Shown here piece after piece: positions 7,521 to 12,519 of a DNA stretch of 12,519 nt; the stretch's first letter is position 1, and every line of letters starts with the position of its first letter. The notes below the pieces were generated by a model that was not told the DNA's origin, made no database searches, and saw only the letters and a list, made by a program, of their open reading frames with translations. Location: the NCBI GenBank assembly GCA_964449845.1, contig CAYVES010000060.1:1-12519 (forward strand), written 5' to 3'. Origin of the DNA: SOKG01 sp964449845. Lineage in GTDB: Bacteria; Chloroflexota; Dehalococcoidia; SZUA-161. The translations under genes were made by a program, and so were the position numbers.

Positions 7521-7549
7521 ATTATATCAGAGGTCGTTTGGCATGGCTA
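7521..7549 (-). promoter_or_regulatory. Predicted promoter of the nfnA-nfnB operon
   Basis: On the minus strand TAGCCA (7549-7544, four of six to the -35 consensus), a 17-base spacer and a perfect TATAAT (7526-7521). The transcript would begin near 7514, about 90 nt upstream of the nfnA start. Consensus-based. Confidence 0.5.
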
Positions 7550-7575
7550 GTCTTAGTCGCCCTTTGTTAGCAAGG

Positions 7576-7605
7576 TTGACACTGACAAGGGGAGTGGTTT
7601 AGCAT
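7576..7605 (+). promoter_or_regulatory. Predicted promoter of the thiolase/DUF35 operon
   Basis: Perfect -35 TTGACA (7576-7581), an 18-base spacer and TAGCAT (7600-7605, four of six to -10). A second TTGACA lies at 7640-7645 inside the inverted repeat but lacks a good -10. Which one is used is unknown. Confidence 0.4.
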
Positions 7606-7621
7606 ATCTTTTTGGTTGCGA

Positions 7622-7671
7622 CGCCAGCTAGCATATTGGTTGACATATTTAAGACACCGCGTTAGCTGGCG
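7622..7671. repeat. 9-bp inverted repeat in the leader of the thiolase operon
   Basis: CGCCAGCTA (7622-7630) and TAGCTGGCG (7663-7671) are exact reverse complements, 32 bases apart. A related half-site, GCAGCTAA, lies at 7683-7690. TAGCATAT occurs directly repeated at 7600-7607 and 7629-7636. A TTGACA sits between the arms. It could be a paired-site operator or an RNA stem in the leader. Confidence 0.6.
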
Positions 7672-7706
7672 AAACATTGTCGGCAGCTAAGAAACGGAGG
7701 TGCTTT

Positions 7707-8858
7707 ATGGCACGCAGGGTTGGCATAGTGGCCGTAGCCCAGACCAAATTTGAGGAGAGAAAGTCCACCCTGCACACCGGCGAGCTTATGTACGATGTGA
7801 CCCGCGATGTGATGGGGCAAACCGGGCTTGAGTTCAAAGAAGGCGGCATAGATAGCACAGTTGCGGCATCTTATGACCTGTTAAGCGGCCCCGCTGGTGC
7901 CTATATGTTCCTTGGCTATGTGGTTGGCGCGTACCAGCGGGAAGACGAGAGGGTGCTGGAGGACGGTTCCACAGCCGTGTACTACGGCGCAATGCAGATT
8001 CTGTCGGACCATTGTGACACCGTATTGTTGGTCGCCTACACTAAGGAATCAGCAGTTGACAAGAACATGTATGAATGGGTCGGCATGGACCAAATCTACC
8101 AGCGAAGAGTCGGCCTCGACTTTGTCTCCGCCGCTGGCCTTCAGGCGATGAGATATACCACTAAGTACGGGATAACTCCTGAGCAGTGCGCCAAGGTGGT
8201 GGTAAAGAGCCGCAAGAACGCAGGAAACAACCCCTTCGCCATGTGCTGCGATAACCTGACGGTAGATGACGTGCTCAGGTCAGCGATGTTGTGCGATCCG
8301 ATAAGGGTGCAGGAGGCCAAGCCTGTACCTGTGGACGGCGCCTGCGCTATAATCCTGGCCTCTGAGGAGAAAGCCAAGAAGATCACCGATAAGCCCGTAT
8401 GGATCACGGGGATAGGCACGTGCTACGATCATCATGAGCTGGGATGGAGGGATTTGGCCGACTGTGATGCTCTGACGACGGCTGCGCAGCGAGCCTACAA
8501 GATGGCTAAGATAACCAATCCCCTAAAAGAGCTCGATCTGGCAGAGGTCTCAGAGCAATACTCATATCAAGAGCTGCTGTGGAGCGAGGGGCTGGGTTTC
8601 TGCAGTAAGGGAGAGGGAGGCAAGCTCATCGACAGCGGGAAAACCGAGATGGGCGGTGAGCTCCCTACAAACCCCTCCGGTGGCATGCTCTCCGGGATTC
8701 CGGTATGCGTTGCCGGTATGCAGCGGGTAGTCGAGTGTGTGCTGCAACTGCGCGGAGAGGCCGGTGCCAGGCAGGTTTCTGGAGCCAAGAAAGCTGTGGC
8801 CCACGGTGTCGACGGCCCTGCGGGACAACTACACTGCGTAATAACTCTGGAGAACTAG
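7707..8858 (+). CDS. Thiolase-like protein 1 of a DUF35-associated cassette, lacking the thiolase catalytic residues
   Basis: 383 residues with the thiolase fold of the SCP-x-like branch: RRVGIVAVAQTKFEER at the start, the family-typical ELLWSEGLGFCSKGEGG and NPSGG towards the end, and HGVDGPAGQLHCVITL at the C-terminus. The acyl-accepting cysteine, normally in an ACASG motif, is absent; the matching stretch is RVLEDGSTAVYYGAMQ (about 82-97). The histidine of the HDAF motif is replaced (EVSEQY, S282), and the GHP motif reads GIP (I331). Simple thiolysis or Claisen condensation by the usual mechanism is therefore unlikely. Thiolase-fold proteins with similarly altered sites and DUF35 partners include the steroid side-chain aldolase Ltp2. 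The start at 7707 is set by GGAGGTG just upstream; the open frame from 7677 adds ten unlikely residues. Its stop overlaps the ribosome binding site of the next gene. The substrate is unknown. Confidence 0.85.
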   Translation: MARRVGIVAVAQTKFEERKSTLHTGELMYDVTRDVMGQTGLEFKEGGIDSTVAASYDLLSGPAGAYMFLGYVVGAYQREDERVLEDGSTAVYYGAMQILSDHCDTVLLVAYTKESAVDKNMYEWVGMDQIYQRRVGLDFVSAAGLQAMRYTTKYGITPEQCAKVVVKSRKNAGNNPFAMCCDNLTVDDVLRSAMLCDPIRVQEAKPVPVDGACAIILASEEKAKKITDKPVWITGIGTCYDHHELGWRDLADCDALTTAAQRAYKMAKITNPLKELDLAEVSEQYSYQELLWSEGLGFCSKGEGGKLIDSGKTEMGGELPTNPSGGMLSGIPVCVAGMQRVVECVLQLRGEAGARQVSGAKKAVAHGVDGPAGQLHCVITLEN

Positions 8859-8867
8859 GAGGAATCC

Positions 8868-10025
8868 ATGGCTGAGAGGATTGCTATAGTAGGGGTTGGT
8901 CAAACCCATCATAAGAGCAAGAGGCCGGATGTCACCACGGCTGAATTGTGTGCCGAAGCCGTTGAGGATGCCCTTGAGGATGCCCAGATGACCATGAAAG
9001 AGATTGATAATATTGTGATGGGCTCTTTCGAGGTTGCCGATGGCTACTATTCCCCCGACAAGTGGATCATCCCCGAGATTGGGGCTGTGGGCAAATCGGG
9101 GTTCGAATTACAGAATGTGGGCACCACAGGCGGCGTAGTCGCCGCAGCCAGTTTCAACATCGCTGCAACCGGACTGTTCGATGCCGTCCTTTGTCTGGCA
9201 TGGCAGAAGATGGATGAGGCCGCCGGCGCCTTCGGACGTGGCGGTGGCGGAGCCAACGAGTACTGGACAGGCCAGTTCCCTATGTCCCCGATCACCAATT
9301 TCGCTCGAAGGACCTATGCCTACATGGACCGCTCCGGCTGCACCGAGGAGCACATCGCCATGGTACGGGTCAAACAGGACCAGTGCGCGATGAAGAACGA
9401 GTATGCGCAGCTCAGACTGGGGCTCACTTTGGAGAAGGTAATGAACGATGTTCTCCTGGCGTGGCCGATAAGGCGGCTCCATATGTGCCCTACGACCGCG
9501 GGCGCTGCTGCTTGCATAGTGTGCCCCGAGGCAAAGGCGAAGAAGGTCACCAACAAGCCAGTTTGGGTCGAGGACTGGTTGACCTGCCACCAGGGCGGTG
9601 CCCTCACCATGGCCGAGGACCCCACCTCATCGACCCTCCGCTATGCCTGCGATGTAGTGTATAAAAGGCATGGGATAACCGACCCCAAGAAAGAGATCCA
9701 GGCTTGGGAGGTATACGAACCGGCATCTCCTGCGGAGCTAAGGTGGATAGAGGAGGTCGGAATCTGCGAAGACTATACCGCCTGGAAACTCTTCGAGCAG
9801 AACAAAGTGGGGATAGACAAGGAGATTCCATTCAACCCTTCGGGCGGTGTTACCGCCACCAACCCCATCGGGGCGACACCGGTAGTCAGGTTGGTGGAGG
9901 CAGCCCTACAGGTTCGCGGCGACGCCGGAGAGCACCAAATCCCGGGCAACATCGAGAGGGCGCTGGCTACCGGTTACGGCGGACAGGGAGAAAATGTAAT
10001 AATGCTGCTGAGAAAATCGTTGTAA
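8868..10025 (+). CDS. Thiolase-like protein 2 of a DUF35-associated cassette, lacking the catalytic cysteine and histidines
   Basis: 385 residues of the same SCP-x-like thiolase fold as the preceding protein, but clearly a separate paralog. The N-terminus AERIAIVGVGQTHHKSK, the block FNPSGGVTATNPIGATP and the C-terminus GYGGQGENVIMLL are family-typical. The ACASGG nucleophile motif reads VGTTGG without gaps in alignment, putting glycine (G85) at the cysteine position. The HDAF histidine becomes tyrosine (Y283 in EVYEPAS), and GHP becomes TNP (N332). Tyrosines have been proposed as catalytic residues in the thiolase-fold aldolase Ltp2, so Y283 deserves attention; a shared mechanism is inference. 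A Gly-rich loop, FGRGGGGANEYW (about 122-133), is unusual. AGGAGG overlapping the stop of gene 1 lies just before its ATG, implying coupled translation and probably a heteromeric complex with protein 1. Confidence 0.85.
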   Translation: MAERIAIVGVGQTHHKSKRPDVTTAELCAEAVEDALEDAQMTMKEIDNIVMGSFEVADGYYSPDKWIIPEIGAVGKSGFELQNVGTTGGVVAAASFNIAATGLFDAVLCLAWQKMDEAAGAFGRGGGGANEYWTGQFPMSPITNFARRTYAYMDRSGCTEEHIAMVRVKQDQCAMKNEYAQLRLGLTLEKVMNDVLLAWPIRRLHMCPTTAGAAACIVCPEAKAKKVTNKPVWVEDWLTCHQGGALTMAEDPTSSTLRYACDVVYKRHGITDPKKEIQAWEVYEPASPAELRWIEEVGICEDYTAWKLFEQNKVGIDKEIPFNPSGGVTATNPIGATPVVRLVEAALQVRGDAGEHQIPGNIERALATGYGGQGENVIMLLRKSL

Positions 10026-10059
10026 TCAGGTTCAATCGAGATATATCGCAGGAGGGAGT

Positions 10060-10524
10060 ATGACCACGGAGCAGAAGGAAGAGAAGAAGGAAGAGTTCAT
10101 ACAGTTTAGATATCCGCGCCAAGTAACCTATCACCATGCGCTGGGATATCAAAGCAAGTTCGCCAACGGGCTAAAGCAGGGCAGAATTCTGGCCACCAAG
10201 TGCCCCGTCTGCGGGCGATGTACAATTCCACCCCGCATCGTTTGCCCGTTCCACCACGTTAGACAAACCGAGTGGGTGGACCAGGGCCAGCGTGGCAGGC
10301 TCATCTCCGCTTTCAAGATCAATTTCCCCATGTTTAACTCCAGGACAGGGGAGCTCACGAACTGGGAGAACCCCATAATCGCCGTGGAGCTCGAAGGAGG
10401 CGCCAGGATGGACGGCTGGTGCGCTGAGACCGATCCAGAGAAGCTCAAGACCGGAATGCTCCTGGAGGCAGTATGGAGACCGGAAGAGGAACGTCAAGGG
10501 AGGGCCGACGACATCCTTTATTGA
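10060..10524 (+). CDS. DUF35 Zn-ribbon/OB-fold protein A (thiolase partner)
   Basis: 154 residues. DUF35 proteins carry a rubredoxin-like zinc ribbon followed by an OB-fold, and serve as acyl-CoA binding or scaffolding partners of thiolase-fold enzymes such as the archaeal thiolase/HMG-CoA synthase complex, BbsA-BbsB and ChsH2-Ltp2. Here the ribbon reads CPVCG...PPR..CPFHH, with C48, C51 and C62, but histidine (H65) in place of the fourth cysteine, giving a C3H-type site. The OB-fold part spans about residues 70-140 (RGRLISAFKINFP, NPIIAVELEGGARMDGW). The N-terminus is charged (EQKEEKKEE). The start is preceded by GGAGGGAG. It follows thiolase-like gene 2 by 34 bases in the same operon. Confidence 0.87.
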   Translation: MTTEQKEEKKEEFIQFRYPRQVTYHHALGYQSKFANGLKQGRILATKCPVCGRCTIPPRIVCPFHHVRQTEWVDQGQRGRLISAFKINFPMFNSRTGELTNWENPIIAVELEGGARMDGWCAETDPEKLKTGMLLEAVWRPEEERQGRADDILY

Positions 10525-10567
10525 AAGCCCGTCGACGAGTAATTAAAACGGATACTGAGGTGTTCAA

Positions 10568-11035
10568 ATGACCCAAAACTTGCCTGAGATACCCGATACC
10601 CCGGTGAATGTCGATGTTATTGCCTATTCGGATTTCCTGGTCAGCACAGGGGCTACTGGCACCAAATTCCTGACGGAGATCAGGGATAACAAGAAGATCA
10701 TGGGGCTCAAGTGCCCGACCTGTGGGAAAGTATACGTGCCACCCAGAACGCACTGCCCCACATGCTTCGTCAGGATGAGTGAATGGGTGGAGCTAAGCGG
10801 CGAGGGTACTCTGAGCAGCTATACCGTAGTCCGCTATAAGGAGCCCTATATGCCCAAAGAACCGCCCTTCGCCTACGGGGTGATCCAGATGGACGAGGCT
10901 GATACCGGCCTTGCCCACATACTGGGCGAGGTCGATCTCGATAAGATAAAAATCGGGATGCGCCTCGAGCCTGTTTTCAAGGAGGAGCGCGAGGGAAGCA
11001 TCATGGACATCGACCATTTCAAGCCAAGCCCTTGA
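10568..11035 (+). CDS. DUF35 Zn-ribbon/OB-fold protein B (thiolase partner)
   Basis: 155 residues, a second DUF35 protein, not a close copy of the first. The zinc ribbon is canonical, CPTCGKVYVPPRTHCPTC, with C49, C52, C63 and C66. It is followed by an OB-fold (GEGTLSSYTVVRY, FAYGVIQMDEADTGLAHIL) and the typical ending IGMRLEPVFKEEREGSIMDIDHFKP. It would dock one of the thiolase-like proteins and contribute to CoA-thioester binding. GAGGTG precedes the ATG at 10568. The 43-base gap after protein A holds no clear promoter, so all four genes from 7707 probably share one transcript. Two thiolase-like proteins with two DUF35 proteins suggests either two matched pairs or one four-subunit assembly. 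Confidence 0.9.
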   Translation: MTQNLPEIPDTPVNVDVIAYSDFLVSTGATGTKFLTEIRDNKKIMGLKCPTCGKVYVPPRTHCPTCFVRMSEWVELSGEGTLSSYTVVRYKEPYMPKEPPFAYGVIQMDEADTGLAHILGEVDLDKIKIGMRLEPVFKEEREGSIMDIDHFKPSP

Positions 11036-11193
11036 TTCCATGACCTCTGGTCCCCCTAAGTAGAGCGGTGAAATTCAGGTTAGTTCGTTCTTCTTCAGCC
11101 GTTTGGCAGCGCTCTACTCAGCGGGTTTGCTTCGTTGATATTGCATTCCGTTTGCTCTCAAAATCGAATTTGTTCGGTTCACCCTGAGCCCGA

Positions 11194-11258
11194 AGAGTAG
11201 CGTCGTGACAGGAGTCACGACGAAGAATTCGTTGCCACTCATGTGGCAACGCTACTCT
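11194..11258. repeat. Three-way palindromic repeat: outer stem enclosing two hairpins
   Basis: Outer arms AGAGTAGCG (11194-11202) and CGCTACTCT (11250-11258) are exact reverse complements. Inside are two perfect hairpins: CGTCGTGAC/GTCACGACG (11201-11222, loop AGGA) and CGTTGCCAC/GTGGCAACG (11230-11251, loop TCAT). The inner stems share one or two bases with the outer stem, so the forms compete slightly. It is a probable REP/MITE-type mobile palindrome or a structured RNA. Confidence 0.8.
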
Positions 11259-11334
11259 GCTCTAATCCCCCTGAATAGAGCGGGCTAGTTCAGATAGCTC
11301 TCTATTTACGGGGATTTGCATTCGGACCATTCCT

Positions 11335-11359
11335 CCCTTACACTGAGAAGAAGTAAGGG
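11335..11359 (+). promoter_or_regulatory. Inverted repeat covering the ribosome binding site of the deacetylase gene
   Basis: CCCTTAC (11335-11341) pairs exactly with GTAAGGG (11353-11359). The latter contains the AAGGGG Shine-Dalgarno element before the start at 11368. An RNA hairpin with an 11-base loop would hide this site. A second pair, CACTG (11341-11345)/CAGTG (11363-11367), overlaps it. Confidence 0.45.
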
Positions 11360-11367
11360 GTGCAGTG

Positions 11368-12402
11368 ATGACAGTAGGGCTTGTCTATGATCCGATTTAC
11401 CTGAAGCACGACACCAGCGCTCATGTAGAGAATTACCGCCGGCTGGTGGCGACCATTGAGGTGCTAGAACAATCGCAGCTACTGGATAAACTGACCATCC
11501 TCCCGCCGAGAGCCGCCTCCTTGGACGAGCTCTCTCTGGTACACAGCGACTACCATATCACCCGCGTCCAGAGCTTCTCCAACCGTGGTGGAGGCTGGCT
11601 CGACGGTGATACCGTCGCCTCTCCAGATTCTTATGAGGTTGCTCTCTACGCCGCCGGAGGAGTGCTCCACGGGGTTGACGCAGTGATGAGAGGGGAGGTG
11701 AACCATGCCTTCGCTTTGGTGCGACCTCCCGGCCATCACGCCACCCCAGATGAAGCCATGGGATTCTGCCTTTTCAACAACATCGCCATCGCTACCAAAT
11801 ATGCCCTTGGGAACCACAACCTGGAGCGGATACTGATCGCCGATTTCGATGTCCATCACGGCAACGGAACCGAGGGAATCTTCTACAGCGATCCCAGGGT
11901 GCTTTACTTTTCCACCCACCAATATCCCCACTATCCCGGCACCGGGGCCATAAGCGACGATGGCTCCGGGGAAGGGAAGGGTACTACAGTCAACGTGCCA
12001 CTGCCAGCCTACTGTGGCGATAGCGAGTACCACCGCGCCTATGAAGAGCTCCTTGTGCCCATAGCACGACGATTCAAACCGCAGCTTATCCTGGTATCCG
12101 CTGGCTACGACCTCCATTGGGCTGATCAGCTGTCTTTGATGGAGCTGACCGTTGATGGTTTCGGCGGCATCGTGAGTATCCTCAAAGAACTGGCAGATGA
12201 ACTTTGCCAGGGAAAGCTCCTGCTCTCTCTTGAGGGCGGTTATCACCTCAAAGCGCTTCCTCTCTCGATAAAAGCAACCATCGAGGTGCTACTGGGCAGC
12301 CCCCTAAGCGCCGACCCTCTGGGCAAACCCCCGGGGGATTTGACGCCGGTCAACATCGACTCCGTTTTGGAGCAGGTAGCGGCCAAGCAGGGGCTGAAGT
12401 AA
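11368..12402 (+). CDS. Histone deacetylase family protein (class II type; AcuC/acetylpolyamine amidohydrolase-like)
   Basis: 344 residues of the arginase/deacetylase fold. The signature motifs occur in order: RPPGHHAT with the catalytic histidine pair H123/H124, GFCLFNNIAIA, DFDVHHGNGT with zinc ligands D161 and H163, STHQYPHYPGTG, the third zinc ligand D253 in GYDLHWADQL, and the transition-state tyrosine Y292 in SLEGGYH. All catalytic residues are present, so it should be an active zinc hydrolase removing acetyl groups from lysines, polyamines or small amides. The substrate cannot be told from sequence. AcuC-like members act on acetyl-CoA synthetase, but no such gene is nearby. The ATG at 11368 is chosen over the adjacent GTG at 11365 because of its spacing from AAGGGG (about 7 bases). 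The gene is separated from the thiolase operon by about 330 bases and probably has its own promoter. Confidence 0.92.
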   Translation: MTVGLVYDPIYLKHDTSAHVENYRRLVATIEVLEQSQLLDKLTILPPRAASLDELSLVHSDYHITRVQSFSNRGGGWLDGDTVASPDSYEVALYAAGGVLHGVDAVMRGEVNHAFALVRPPGHHATPDEAMGFCLFNNIAIATKYALGNHNLERILIADFDVHHGNGTEGIFYSDPRVLYFSTHQYPHYPGTGAISDDGSGEGKGTTVNVPLPAYCGDSEYHRAYEELLVPIARRFKPQLILVSAGYDLHWADQLSLMELTVDGFGGIVSILKELADELCQGKLLLSLEGGYHLKALPLSIKATIEVLLGSPLSADPLGKPPGDLTPVNIDSVLEQVAAKQGLK

Positions 12403-12437
12403 CTCTGGCATCTCGCAAAAAACAACCGCCCCAAATT

Positions 12438-12458
12438 CCTCTCCCTTGAAGGGAGAGG
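12438..12458. repeat. 21-bp palindrome downstream of the deacetylase gene
   Basis: CCTCTCCCTT and AAGGGAGAGG are exact reverse complements around a single G. It sits 36 bases after the stop codon. No T run follows, so it is not a classical terminator. It resembles the intergenic repeats built on CTCTCCCTTGAAGGGAGAG that are common in some bacterial genomes. Confidence 0.75.
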
Positions 12459-12461
12459 TTA

Positions 12462-12494
12462 GAGCCTGTCCTGAGCCTGTCCTGAGCCTGTCGA
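12462..12494. repeat. Three tandem 11-bp repeats, GAGCCTGTCCT
   Basis: GAGCCTGTCCT at 12462-12472 and again at 12473-12483, then GAGCCTGTCGA (9 of 11 identical) at 12484-12494, leading into AGGATGAGGGTGA. The core CCTGAGCCTGTCGAAGG looks like a dispersed intergenic repeat, here expanded in tandem; it continues towards the window edge. Confidence 0.85.
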
Positions 12495-12519
12495 AGGATG
12501 AGGGTGACTTCCCCCTCTC

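Larger units (their letters stand above)
11036..11367. other. Non-coding stretch rich in inverted and direct repeats
   Basis: About 330 bases without a plausible gene. It contains near-direct repeats TCCCCCTnnnTAGAGCGG at 11051-11068 and 11266-11283, a two-hairpin palindromic structure at 11194-11258 and an inverted repeat over the ribosome binding site of the next gene. GGTTCACCCTGAGCCCGAAG (11176-11195) resembles the CCTGAGCCTGTCGAAGG repeat at the right end of the window. The look is that of intergenic repeat elements. I saw no rho-independent terminator with a T run. Confidence 0.6.

Noticed and set aside
11479..12246. Long open frame on the minus strand opposite the deacetylase gene
   Set aside because: It is a shadow of the deacetylase gene, which carries all family motifs; the antisense translation shows no recognisable domain.
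12438..12458. Rho-independent terminator for the deacetylase gene
   Set aside because: The palindrome has a one-base centre and no T run follows. It fits a dispersed repeat better.
1..12519. CRISPR array, transposase, integrase or phage genes
   Set aside because: No regularly spaced repeats with spacers and no recombinase or phage-like protein were seen.

Overview
The window looks like a contig from an uncultured anaerobic or facultatively anaerobic bacterium. Shine-Dalgarno sites are strong (GGAGG-type), genes are compactly packed, and the content (stand-alone NfnAB-type transhydrogenase, DUF35/thiolase cassette, B12-dependent radical SAM enzymes, intergenic palindromic repeats) would fit a Chloroflexota/Dehalococcoidia genome. 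That taxonomic guess is inference: there is no rRNA or other marker, and only the MutS fragment could serve in a tree. A run of exactly 100 N at 2024-2123 shows this is a scaffold rather than a finished sequence.

Layout. 1-418 (-): the N-terminus of MutS, running off the left edge. 719-2023 and 2124-3554 (+): two tandem paralogous B12-binding radical SAM proteins, the first cut at its 3' end and the second at its 5' end by the N gap. 3583-5086 (-): an arsenic resistance pair, arsR then acr3, each preceded by a matching inverted repeat that is probably the ArsR operator. 5186-7423 (-): two overlapping-signal genes for an NfnAB-like NADH-dependent ferredoxin:NADP+ oxidoreductase (nfnA then nfnB). 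7424-7706: a divergent promoter region with a 9-bp-arm inverted repeat. 7707-11035 (+): a four-gene cassette of two thiolase-like proteins followed by two DUF35 (Zn-ribbon/OB-fold) proteins. 11036-11367: a non-coding stretch rich in inverted repeats, including a structure that can fold as two hairpins on a common stem. 11368-12402 (+): a class II-type histone deacetylase/acetylpolyamine amidohydrolase family protein. 12403-12519: a palindrome and tandem 11-bp repeats of the intergenic REP/MITE kind.

How the genes work together. ArsR and Acr3 form a minimal self-regulated arsenite efflux unit with no arsenate reductase in view. NfnAB would exchange electrons between NADH, NADPH and ferredoxin. 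The thiolase/DUF35 cassette is the most interesting part: both thiolase-like proteins lack the acyl-accepting cysteine and both histidines of the thiolase active site. They are therefore unlikely to be true thiolases, and resemble in principle the DUF35-partnered thiolase-fold aldolases known from steroid side-chain degradation (Ltp2-ChsH2). A pair of complexes, or one hetero-oligomer, performing C-C bond cleavage or formation on an unknown CoA thioester is the leading hypothesis.
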